Assembly (NCBI GenBank): GCA_035347995.1
Contig: DAOPQD010000004.1
Location: forward strand, 11,266 to 75,265
Direction: 5' to 3'
Length of the DNA: 64,000 bases
DNA from: JAAZNO01 sp012798275
GTDB lineage: Bacteria; Chloroflexota; Anaerolineae; B4-G1; SLSP01
Position 1 is the first letter of the stretch. The number at the start of each line of letters is the position of its first letter. The notes under the pieces are model-generated. The model made no database searches. It saw only the letters and a list, made by a program, of their open reading frames with translations, and was not told the DNA's origin. Shown in pieces: positions 52,049 to 62,269 of this stretch. The translations under genes were made by a program, and so were the position numbers.

Positions 52049-55000
52049 ATGTCTGCATCAAAGCTGAGTGCTTTTTGTGACCGTTTCCTCGAAGCCGGCT
52101 GGCTGTTGGGCGTGACCATCACGCCGGTGTTTTTCAATGTCTACTCACAGCGTGTCTTTGAGCCGGATAAGCTCACTACCCTGCGCGCCCTGGCGACGAT
52201 CATGGCGGTCTTCTGGCTGATCCGTTTTATCGAGGCCTGGAGGCATAAGAAGACGCTGCTCCCCTTCACCTGGCGCACGCCGCTGGTGTTGGTGGCGCTG
52301 GTGACGATGGGCGTTTACGTGTTGAGCTCGCTGTTCTCGCTGGTGCCCTACACGAGCTTCGTCGGGTCGTATCAGCGACTTCAGGGCACGTACACGCTCT
52401 TCGCCTATCTGGTGATCTTCTTCGCGCTGTTGACCGGCCTGCACACCCGCGAGCAGTTGAATCGCCTGATCACAGTGTTGATTTTGAACAGCCTGCCGGT
52501 GGCACTCTACGGCATCATTCAGCGCAATGGACTGGATCCTCTGCCCTGGGCGGGAGACGTCCAACATCGTGTGGCCGCCAACATGGGCAACGCCATTTTC
52601 GTGGCGGCGTATCTGATCATGATCGCCCCTTTGACGGCTGCGAAGATCGTGGAAAGCTTCCAGGACATTCTCCGCCGTGAGCCATCGCGGGTGACCGACA
52701 TTCTGCGCGCGGCCGGGTACATTTTCATCTTTGTCGTGCAGGTATTGACCATCATTTACTCGCAGAGCCGCGGCCCCTTCCTGGGCATCGGTCTGGCCTT
52801 GTTGTTGTTCCCCTACCTGCTGTTCCTGTTGCTCCAGCGCCAGGCGGTGATGGCGGACCCGGAAAAGCGGCCCTGGTACCGCGATCTGCTGAGCGGGCTG
52901 GGCCTGGCCGCCGGTTCGCTGGTGGTGATCGGGGCTTTGGCCGGGCTGGGGATGGTGTTGCCCATCAATGGCGGCACCTACATCGGTGGCGGTTTGGGCG
53001 TGCTCATCAGCGGCGGCTTCTGGCTGCGGCTGATCGTGGAGCGCAAGGGCTGGCGCTGGCTGTGGATCGGGTGGGCCTTTGTCGGTTTGCTGGTGGCGCT
53101 GGCGCTGCTGGCGATTAACCTGCCTGGCTCCTTGCAAGATCGCGTGCGGGAAAATCCCACCTTTGGACGCATGACGCGCCTCTTGCAATGGGAGAGCGGT
53201 TCAGGGCGGGTGCGCACCCTCATCTGGGAGGGCGTGCAGGAATTGATCACGCCGCACGAGCCTCTGCAATACCCCGATGGACGGCAGGACCCCTGGAATA
53301 GGCTGCGCCCCCTGATCGGCTACGGTCCCGAGTCCATGTACGTGGCGTACAACAGCTTCTACAAAGTCGAATTGGGGCACATCGAATCGCGCAATGCCTC
53401 GCCCGACCGTTCCCACAATGAGACATTGGATACGTTGGTGAACAGCGGGGTGTTGGGGCTGGGGGTTTACGTGTGGCTCTTCGGCGCGATCGTGTATTGG
53501 GGTTTGCACTGGTTGGGGCTGATGGACGACCGCCGACAGTTCTGGCTCTGGGTCGGCTTGATGGCTGGGATCACACTGGCGTTGTGGGGCTTCTTCATCT
53601 ATTTGGGGCGCGCTTATCTCTTCGCGGTGGCGCTTCCCCTCGGCATGGTCGCGGGCACGGGGGTGTACCTCACCTGGGCCGCGCTCCGCGTGATGGTGCG
53701 GGGCAAGGCTGCTGTAGATCCGAACTTTTCTCCGCATCCTCACGGCCTCTTGCTGGCAGCGTTGGTGAGTGCGATCCTGGGCCATTTTGTGGAAATCAAC
53801 TTCGGGATTGCCATCGCCGCGACCCGCACCACCTTCTGGACCTTCGCGGCGTTGCTGGTCGTGTTGGGGCTGCAATGGGTGCCTCCGCTAGTGGAGGCTG
53901 CTCCCGTCCCTGAGCCAGCAGCGACGAAGGGGCCGAACGGCGCGCACGCTCGCGCAAAGCGTCGCCCTCAGCCGCGAAACGCGCCCGGCGGGGCTTCGTG
54001 GGTGATCCCCGTCGTGGTGTTGAGCCTCACGGCGCTGTTCCTGCTGGGTACGCTGGCATATGACTTCATCAACAATCCTGCCCAATCTTCCAACGCCGCC
54101 GAGATTTTCTGGAACTCCTTGACGTTGATCTATGTCAAACAGCAACGTGCTTTTGGCGGCTTGATGATCGTCGTCTTCACGGCGCTGTTGTTCGGCGTGA
54201 TTGGATTGGGAGAGCTCGAGCGCGAGGGGTTGCTGGCGACCCGCCCAAAAACACCGTGGTCGAAGATCGTACTCACTTATGCCGGCATCGTGGGGCTCGG
54301 GTTTTTGCTCTTTGCGGGGATCCTCGCCGGCACGCAGGCACAGTTGACTCAGACGACGGTTCAGACCATCGAGGACATTGTCGCCCTCGGCATGCAGCTG
54401 GCCAACACGCTGGGGAATTATTACGCGCTGATCTTCGTCATCGCGCTGGCGATTGCCTGGCTCCTGTCTCGCGGGACGTCGGCGTCGCCGCACAATGAGG
54501 GCGGCTGGAACTGGGGGGTCCTCGTCGTCGGCGTGCTGCTGGCGAGCTTTCTCCTCGTCGGCCCCTACTGCTATGATCTCGTGCGCGCCGACATCCTTTA
54601 CAAGCAAGGACTGAGTTTTGCGAACAGCACCGATCCGACGAAAGTGCAGGTCGGCATTGCGCATTACGAGAAGGCGCTCGAGCTCGCGCCCCAAGAGGAT
54701 TATTACATGCTCTTCCTGGGCAAGGCCTTGCTCGCCTATGCTCAATCCTCGTCTGCGCAGCTGGACGATGCCGCGCGCCTGGAGATTTTCCAGCGGACGG
54801 AAGAGGTGCTGCTCAAGGCGCAGCAGATCGCGCCGTTGAACACGGATCACTCGGCCAACCTGGCGCGGTTTTACCGCAGCTGGTCCTCTCGAGTGACGGG
54901 CGAGGAAAAGACCACTTTGCTGCGGAAGGCGGAGACCTATTATCAGCAGGCGTTGGCCCTGAGTCCGAATAACCCCGTCCTGTGGAATGAGTTGGCGATC

Positions 55001-55453
55001 CTGTATGCCTTTGACCTTCAGGACCAAGCGGCCTACACCCGCACCATTGAGCATTCCCTGGCGTTGGATCCTGAATTTGAGGAGACCTGGAGCCTCTCGG
55101 CGGATGTGAAAGCCAACATTCAGAAGGATTTGCCGGGCGCCATCGCCGATTACAAGCGGGTGCTCGAATTGTCCCCGAGACAATGCACCGTGCGTCGCGT
55201 CCTGGCCAATCTGCAACTGCAGGAGCAGCTGTGGACGGATGCGGAGTCGCTGCTGGAAGAAACGACGACCGTCTGCCCTACCATGACGGACTTGTGGGAC
55301 ATCTACCGCATGTGGGCCATTGCGGTTTATTATGAGGGCGATACCCCGCAGGCCGTGGCGTTGGCGCAGCAGGCGTTGGCGCTGGCGCCAGAGGCTCAGC
55401 GCGAGACCGTGCAGCAGCTGGTGGATTTCTTGCTGCAACCGGCGAATCCGTAA
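52049..55453 (+). CDS. O-antigen-ligase-like membrane protein with TPR tail
   Basis: A 1134-aa protein. The first about 590 residues hold some 10-12 membrane helices with the Wzy/WaaL-type signature (RGPFLGIGLALLLFPYLLF, and a large periplasmic loop containing GYGPESMYVAYNSFYKVELGHIESRNASPDRSHNETLDTLVNSGVLGLGVYVWL, whose H-N-x-x-L and GYG elements are typical). More helices occur at about 650-820, then a C-terminal TPR region (about 855-1130). Such proteins join or polymerise lipid-linked glycans. GAGGAGTGGGGA precedes ATG 52049. Its stop overlaps the next start (TAATG), tying it to the WecA-like gene. Confidence 0.85.
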   Translation: MSASKLSAFCDRFLEAGWLLGVTITPVFFNVYSQRVFEPDKLTTLRALATIMAVFWLIRFIEAWRHKKTLLPFTWRTPLVLVALVTMGVYVLSSLFSLVPYTSFVGSYQRLQGTYTLFAYLVIFFALLTGLHTREQLNRLITVLILNSLPVALYGIIQRNGLDPLPWAGDVQHRVAANMGNAIFVAAYLIMIAPLTAAKIVESFQDILRREPSRVTDILRAAGYIFIFVVQVLTIIYSQSRGPFLGIGLALLLFPYLLFLLLQRQAVMADPEKRPWYRDLLSGLGLAAGSLVVIGALAGLGMVLPINGGTYIGGGLGVLISGGFWLRLIVERKGWRWLWIGWAFVGLLVALALLAINLPGSLQDRVRENPTFGRMTRLLQWESGSGRVRTLIWEGVQELITPHEPLQYPDGRQDPWNRLRPLIGYGPESMYVAYNSFYKVELGHIESRNASPDRSHNETLDTLVNSGVLGLGVYVWLFGAIVYWGLHWLGLMDDRRQFWLWVGLMAGITLALWGFFIYLGRAYLFAVALPLGMVAGTGVYLTWAALRVMVRGKAAVDPNFSPHPHGLLLAALVSAILGHFVEINFGIAIAATRTTFWTFAALLVVLGLQWVPPLVEAAPVPEPAATKGPNGAHARAKRRPQPRNAPGGASWVIPVVVLSLTALFLLGTLAYDFINNPAQSSNAAEIFWNSLTLIYVKQQRAFGGLMIVVFTALLFGVIGLGELEREGLLATRPKTPWSKIVLTYAGIVGLGFLLFAGILAGTQAQLTQTTVQTIEDIVALGMQLANTLGNYYALIFVIALAIAWLLSRGTSASPHNEGGWNWGVLVVGVLLASFLLVGPYCYDLVRADILYKQGLSFANSTDPTKVQVGIAHYEKALELAPQEDYYMLFLGKALLAYAQSSSAQLDDAARLEIFQRTEEVLLKAQQIAPLNTDHSANLARFYRSWSSRVTGEEKTTLLRKAETYYQQALALSPNNPVLWNELAILYAFDLQDQAAYTRTIEHSLALDPEFEETWSLSADVKANIQKDLPGAIADYKRVLELSPRQCTVRRVLANLQLQEQLWTDAESLLEETTTVCPTMTDLWDIYRMWAIAVYYEGDTPQAVALAQQALALAPEAQRETVQQLVDFLLQPANP

Positions 55454-56532
55454 TGGCGACCTATCTTGTCGTTTTTGTCGGCGCGCTGTTGCTGGCGATC
55501 GTGGGGACTCCCCTCGCGCGAAAGGTGGGGTTGCGCCTCAATGCCGTGGACCAACCCGACGCGCGCCGCAAGGTGCACACCGTCCCTACGCCGCGCCTGG
55601 GGGGGCTGGCAATCTACGGGAGCACGCTGCTGGCGGCCTTGCTGTTGGGCAATCGCTACAATATCACCCAGCTGGTGAGTATCCTCGTCGGCGCGACGAT
55701 GGTGTCGTTTCTGGGCTTTTGGGACGACCGTTTCACCCTCTCGCCGTGGATCAAACTGGCGGGGCAGCTGGTCGCCGCGGTGTTGTTGGTGGTGACCGAA
55801 GTCTCTATCACCATGCTGCGCGTGCCGTGGCTCAACTCCGCCGTGACAGTGCTGTGGATTGTGGGCATCACCAACGCGATGAACTTGCTCGACAACATGG
55901 ATGGCCTTTCCGGGGGCATTGCGGCCATCGCGGCCGCTTACTTCGCCCTGATGTGCAGCTTCTCCGGCCAATACCTGGTAGGGGCGTTGGCGGTGGCGGT
56001 GATGGCTGCCTGCATCGGCTTCCTCGTCTACAATTGGACGCCCGCCACCATCTTCATGGGGGATTCCGGCAGCCTGTTCCTGGGGTTTTTGCTGGCGGCC
56101 ATCGGCATCAAATTGCGCTTCCCCGACAACGTGCCCTTCGTCACCTGGATGATTCCCCTGTTGGTGCTGGGAGTGCCCCTGTTCGATACGACGCTGGTCA
56201 CTCTCTCCCGCCTGCGGCGTGGACTGAATCCCCTGACGACGCCGGGCACCGATCACACTTCCCATCGGCTCACCTATGCCGGGCTGACGCGGCGCGAGGC
56301 CGTCCTGGTGTTGTACATCGTCGGCTTTCTGTTGGGGGTGATGGCCCTGTTCGTGACCCGCGCATCGGCGCTGGAGGGCTATCTGATGGGCGGCCTGGTC
56401 TTCATCGGCGCCTGCTACGGCCTGTGGCGCCTGGAACGTCCTCCCTTTTGGCCCCCGGCGGCGCGGCCTGCAGTCCAGCCGTCAGCGCCTGCCGAACCAT
56501 CCCCGCCGCCTCCCTCTGCGGATGCTGCCTGA
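55453..56532 (+). CDS. WecA/MraY-like undecaprenyl-phosphate sugar-1-P transferase
   Basis: A 359-aa polytopic enzyme that starts glycan assembly by moving a sugar-1-phosphate to undecaprenyl phosphate. Family motifs are clear: DARRKVHTVPTPRLGGLAIY, FLGFWDDRFTLSPWIKLAGQ, NAMNLLDNMDGLSGG, FMGDSGSLFLGF (DDxxD-type and NxxNxxDGLDG-like sites) and DHTSHRL. About ten helices. It belongs to the WecA/TagO branch rather than MraY by the HxxHRL motif. It forms a transcription unit with the ligase-like gene. Confidence 0.92.
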   Translation: MATYLVVFVGALLLAIVGTPLARKVGLRLNAVDQPDARRKVHTVPTPRLGGLAIYGSTLLAALLLGNRYNITQLVSILVGATMVSFLGFWDDRFTLSPWIKLAGQLVAAVLLVVTEVSITMLRVPWLNSAVTVLWIVGITNAMNLLDNMDGLSGGIAAIAAAYFALMCSFSGQYLVGALAVAVMAACIGFLVYNWTPATIFMGDSGSLFLGFLLAAIGIKLRFPDNVPFVTWMIPLLVLGVPLFDTTLVTLSRLRRGLNPLTTPGTDHTSHRLTYAGLTRREAVLVLYIVGFLLGVMALFVTRASALEGYLMGGLVFIGACYGLWRLERPPFWPPAARPAVQPSAPAEPSPPPPSADAA

Positions 56533-56555
56533 GGGCATTACCGTAATTTTGGTGG

Positions 56556-56599
56556 TATAATTTTCTTAAATTCGTCAGGAAAGGGTTAGCTTCCTGACG
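56556..56599 (+). promoter_or_regulatory. -10 box and leader hairpin before the DsbA-cyclophilin gene
   Basis: TATAAT at 56556-56561 (no clear -35). A 9-bp inverted repeat, CGTCAGGAA (56573-56581) and TTCCTGACG (56591-56599), lies just downstream in the leader. It could be an operator or RNA hairpin; no long T-run follows. Confidence 0.45.
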
Positions 56600-56638
56600 G
56601 GTTCAGTTCACTGAGTTCATATATGTAAGGAGTAAGTC

Positions 56639-57895
56639 ATGGTTAAAAAGCTTGTGACGGTTGTCAGCGGCATATTGTTGGTGACTTTGCTGCTCAGCGC
56701 TTGTGGAAATACTGCCACCCCGGAAACGACGCCGGCTCCCACCTCGACATCACAACCGACGCCAGAGCCCACGACTGCCGTGGTCCAGACACCTGATGCT
56801 CCTCCCACTGCCGTTGAGCCGGCGACGTGCGAGGTGTATTCACTCACTATACCTGTTCGCCCTCTCGATGATACGGATCATGTGAAGGGCGTCAATCCAG
56901 AGGCGGCCACTTTCACCATCATCGAGTATGCCGATTTTCAATGCCCGGCGTGTTCTGCCATGGCGCCGGTGATGTCCGAATTTCTCAAAAGTCACCCTGA
57001 GGTGCGGTTGGTCTATCGGCATTTCCCATTGAGTTTTCACGTCAATGCGCAGCTGGCAGCGGAAGCCGCGGAAACGGCTGCCGCGCAGGGAAAATTCTGG
57101 GAAATGCACGACCTGTTATATGCGCGCGTTTCGGAGTGGGGGGAGCTGGCGGCTGATGCGGCGCAGGCCAAAATGACCGATTTTGCCAGGGAATTGGGTC
57201 TCGATGCAGAACTCTTCGAGCGTGACCTGAAGGCGGGCACCTATCGCGACAAGGTTGACCGGGAGTCGGCGGAGGCGCAACAGCTGGGATTGCCGGGCAC
57301 GCCGACCTACATTTTCGAGGGGATGGTCTATCCGGCGGATCAGATGGGCATTTCCGCCGAGGGGTTAGAGGCGTTCCTCCCCATGGTGCAGCAGCTGCTC
57401 GCCTTGCAGCCCCGCCAGTATACGGAGCTGCCCCCCGTCGTGCTGGATACCACCAAACGCTATGAGGTGACCGTCCAGACCAGCAAGGGCGACATCGTTT
57501 TCGATCTCGACACGACCGGTGCTCCGACCCAGGTGAACAACTTCCTTTTCCTCGCGCAGGAGGGATGGTACGACGGGACTACCTTCTTCTTTGTCATGGA
57601 CAATTTCGCGGCGGTCACCGGCGACCCTTCCAACACTGGCAGCGGCAGCCCCGGCTATTACTGCATCGGCGAAAGTGTGGGGTCGTTCAGTGAGGCCGGA
57701 CTGGTCGGCCTGGTCCCCAATGGGCAGTTCTTCTTCTCACTGGGCGCCGATGCCACACGGCTTGACGGAGCCTATCCCGTGATCGGGCGGATCACCCAGG
57801 GCCTGGAAGTGTTAGACCAGCTCCAGCGCTCCGACACCGTGACGTCTACTGCGGAACTCGATGTGGTAGAAAAGGTGTTGGTGACGGAGAAGTAG
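56639..57895 (+). CDS. Lipoprotein fusing a DsbA-like thioredoxin fold and a cyclophilin-type PPIase
   Basis: A 418-aa lipoprotein: signal ending LLSAC, a TP-rich linker, a DsbA/DsbG-like domain (about 85-255) with redox pair CPAC (C102, C105) and cis-Pro LPGTPTYIF, then a cyclophilin-like domain (about 278-418: VTVQTSKGDIVFDLDTTGAPTQVNNFLFLAQEGWYDGTTFFFV...LDGAYPVIGRITQGLEVLDQL). It would form disulfides and isomerise prolyl bonds in exported proteins. The cyclophilin active-site Arg and Phe-x-x-x-x-Gln positions are altered (FFFVMDN), so isomerase activity is uncertain. Confidence 0.9.
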   Translation: MVKKLVTVVSGILLVTLLLSACGNTATPETTPAPTSTSQPTPEPTTAVVQTPDAPPTAVEPATCEVYSLTIPVRPLDDTDHVKGVNPEAATFTIIEYADFQCPACSAMAPVMSEFLKSHPEVRLVYRHFPLSFHVNAQLAAEAAETAAAQGKFWEMHDLLYARVSEWGELAADAAQAKMTDFARELGLDAELFERDLKAGTYRDKVDRESAEAQQLGLPGTPTYIFEGMVYPADQMGISAEGLEAFLPMVQQLLALQPRQYTELPPVVLDTTKRYEVTVQTSKGDIVFDLDTTGAPTQVNNFLFLAQEGWYDGTTFFFVMDNFAAVTGDPSNTGSGSPGYYCIGESVGSFSEAGLVGLVPNGQFFFSLGADATRLDGAYPVIGRITQGLEVLDQLQRSDTVTSTAELDVVEKVLVTEK

Positions 57896-57930
57896 TTCTG
57901 TCGCGCTCCAGGTTCGTGCTCATGCCAATG

Positions 57931-57970
57931 CAGCGGGGACGTGTGTGAGGGATTTCCCACGCCCCCGCTG
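57931..57970 (+). terminator. Hairpin after the DsbA-cyclophilin gene
   Basis: CAGCGGGG (57931-57938) pairs with CCCCGCTG (57963-57970), with inner CGTG/CACG pairing. No T-run follows, so termination is uncertain. Confidence 0.45.
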
Positions 57971-58015
57971 TGTTAGAAATTCTGAGGCGGTATTTTCAGC
58001 GGAGGAGATTTCATC

Positions 58016-59212
58016 ATGCAAAACCGTAGATCCGTCCTGTGGATCATCATGACGCTGGTGGCGCTGCTCTTGCTGGCGGTGAGTTTGGGCTGTCTGGGCC
58101 TGGCGTTTTTAGCTCCCACGATGCGTACGATAGAGGCTGAACAGCGGAACCTCTCGGCGCTGCTTTTGGCCAGTATGGGCGTGCTCGGGTTGAGTGTGAC
58201 TGCAGCCCTGTTGTGGAGTTGCCTCGAAGGCTCGGCGGAGCGCCCGGCGCCGCTGTTTTATCCGCGACGAGCCTGGATCACGCTGGCGGCGGGATGGTTG
58301 CTCAGCCTTGCTGGCGCCGCCCTGTTGCTATCGGCGGGCACCCTGAATTTCCTGGCTGCGCCGCTGCATGTGGCGCTGGTCATCTTGCCGGCGCTGCTGC
58401 TCTATGCGGTGGCGGCGCTGGTCGGCGGACGAGGGGCGGGTGTCACACGCCGGCAGGCGACGTTGCTGTCGCTGAGCGGCGCGTTCTCCACGCTGCCGGC
58501 GCTCCTGGCTGAAGGCGTGGGAATCCTGGCCAGCGGCTTGCTGGTGGGAGTCGGCGCTTCTTTGATCCCAGGTGGGGCGCAGGAGTTGGAACGCCTGATG
58601 GAGCAGTTGAATCAGTGGTCGCAGCTGCCGCCGCAGACAATCACGCCGGAGTCGCTGACGACGCTGTTCTCCTCCCCCGTCGTGCTGGCGATAGCATTCC
58701 TTACGCTGGCGGTGATTACTCCCTTTGTGGAAGAGCTCCTCAAAACGTTAGGGGTGGTCGTGGTGGGATTCCGTCGCCGTCCGCAACCGCTCCAGGCTTT
58801 CCTGTGGGGCGCCGCGGCGGGACTCGGCTTTGCCATCATCGAGGGGGTTCTCAACAGCAGCATGAGCCTCACGGATGGGGCGAGTTGGGTCGCCGGCGTC
58901 GGCGCGCGTCTGCCGGCGTCCGCGATGCACATTTTCGCCAGCGGCCTGGTCGGGCTGGGTTGGGGCTATTTCTGGGAGGGGCATCAGCGCTGGAGGGTCG
59001 TGGGGTGCTATCTGATAGCGATGGTGTTCCACGGCTTATGGAACTTCAGCGTCATTGTGGTGGCCGGCATTCAATCGGCGGCGTCTTTACCTGCAGCGTT
59101 CACCAATGCGGCGACCATCGGCGGAGCGCTCGTCGTGGGGGCGTTGACGCTCATCGCCGTGGTGGGAATCGTGGGGATTCCCCTCCGGCTCCGCAAGCGG
59201 GCAGGGGCGTAG
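58016..59212 (+). CDS. PrsW-like intramembrane protease
   Basis: A 398-aa polytopic protein with about nine helices. The PrsW/glutamic-type motifs are present: PFVEELLKTLGVV (EExxK), GLGFAIIEG, ASAMHIFASGLVGLGWG and MVFHGLWNFS, which carry the catalytic Glu and His residues in this superfamily. In Bacillus PrsW cleaves an anti-sigma factor; the substrate here is unknown. No anti-sigma gene is adjacent. Confidence 0.85.
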   Translation: MQNRRSVLWIIMTLVALLLLAVSLGCLGLAFLAPTMRTIEAEQRNLSALLLASMGVLGLSVTAALLWSCLEGSAERPAPLFYPRRAWITLAAGWLLSLAGAALLLSAGTLNFLAAPLHVALVILPALLLYAVAALVGGRGAGVTRRQATLLSLSGAFSTLPALLAEGVGILASGLLVGVGASLIPGGAQELERLMEQLNQWSQLPPQTITPESLTTLFSSPVVLAIAFLTLAVITPFVEELLKTLGVVVVGFRRRPQPLQAFLWGAAAGLGFAIIEGVLNSSMSLTDGASWVAGVGARLPASAMHIFASGLVGLGWGYFWEGHQRWRVVGCYLIAMVFHGLWNFSVIVVAGIQSAASLPAAFTNAATIGGALVVGALTLIAVVGIVGIPLRLRKRAGA

Positions 59213-59242
59213 GCCTTCTGCAGTCCCCAGACCTGCGTAGCC

Positions 59243-61171
<1,929 letters not shown>

Positions 61172-61196
61172 AGTCAGTCTGTCTCAGCGCTGGGGG

Positions 61197-62225
61197 TCAA
61201 GCGTACCGCGGCCTCAGTGCGTCACATGGGCCGCGTTGCGCGCAAACGCATTTTGCAGCACGCGGATAGGCCAGCCGTTCCTGGTAGAAAATGAACAGCG
61301 TGAGGGTCAGCACCGTGCTGATGATGGCATGTCCGCCGATGCCGACGAGTGTGGCCCAGCTGGATGGCTCTGGCAAGGTCCAGACGAAATTCAAGCCCTG
61401 GGTGAACACCACGGCGAGCAGCAACAGTTGCATCACGCCGGCAAATTCCACTCGCGTCAGAAGGACACTTTCCTGCATCGCCGGGAGTGGGGCGTGGCGC
61501 AGTTGTACCATGCCCGGAATGGTGTAGATGAAGTGCACCCCAATGAACAGGCCCAATGAAATGAAGAGCATAGTGAGCAGGCTCGCCAGAGTCTGGCTGA
61601 TGAGCACGATGATGCTGATCATGGTAGAAACCGCCATGAGCGCGCCGCCGCCGAGAAATACCAGGATCACCATGAGCCGCAGGAGCTGTCCCCACAGGCC
61701 CAAGGGTGTGGTGGGACCCGGCAGCGGCGCTTCGGTGTAAATCAGCACGTGCTTGCCGATCTGCCCCAGATAGACGGCGGTGAGGCTCAATCCCACGATG
61801 ATGAGAACGATGCTCCATCCCAGGCTGGCGCTAGCTGACGGCAAGGAGATGGTTGCGCGCGTCCCCAACGGGCTTTCCAGGGTCAGTTGTCCTCCCATCA
61901 GCGCCGGCGTCCCCAGCAGCGGGCCGGGACTGAGCAGGGCGAACAGGTTGAAACCCTGCCCGAACTCCGTGAGATAATCCGTCAGCGCCTGATAGAGCGA
62001 CTGCGTCTCGGCCATCGTCGGCGCCGTGGCTTTGATTGCCGTGAGCAGCGGCTCGACCAGGGGATTGGCTGCCAGTCGCGGCCCCAGCCAGAGGAATAGA
62101 TCCAGCGCTAGCGGCAGCAACAACAACTGGGGCGCCTGAGCCAGGAGCTCGAAAGCACTGGTCAGACAAGCGATGACCCCTGCGGGCGCCTGCGGTGTTT
62201 CCTGGGATTCTGGCTGTTCACTCAC
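61197..62225 (-). CDS. Polytopic membrane protein
   Basis: A 342-aa protein with about six helices (around 35-52, 135-155, 180-205, 210-235, 260-280, 295-315). The start codon is GTG with a weak ribosome binding site. The tail (KCVCAQRGPCDALRPRYA) is cysteine-rich. The N-terminal part resembles a general 'DUF' inner-membrane protein, but no family is recognised. It lies just upstream of gyrB on the same strand. Confidence 0.7.
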   Translation of the reverse strand: MSEQPESQETPQAPAGVIACLTSAFELLAQAPQLLLLPLALDLFLWLGPRLAANPLVEPLLTAIKATAPTMAETQSLYQALTDYLTEFGQGFNLFALLSPGPLLGTPALMGGQLTLESPLGTRATISLPSASASLGWSIVLIIVGLSLTAVYLGQIGKHVLIYTEAPLPGPTTPLGLWGQLLRLMVILVFLGGGALMAVSTMISIIVLISQTLASLLTMLFISLGLFIGVHFIYTIPGMVQLRHAPLPAMQESVLLTRVEFAGVMQLLLLAVVFTQGLNFVWTLPEPSSWATLVGIGGHAIISTVLTLTLFIFYQERLAYPRAAKCVCAQRGPCDALRPRYA

Positions 62226-62269
62226 AGGGATATTTTACCACGAACGGCCCGAAAGACGAGGGCGCCGGG

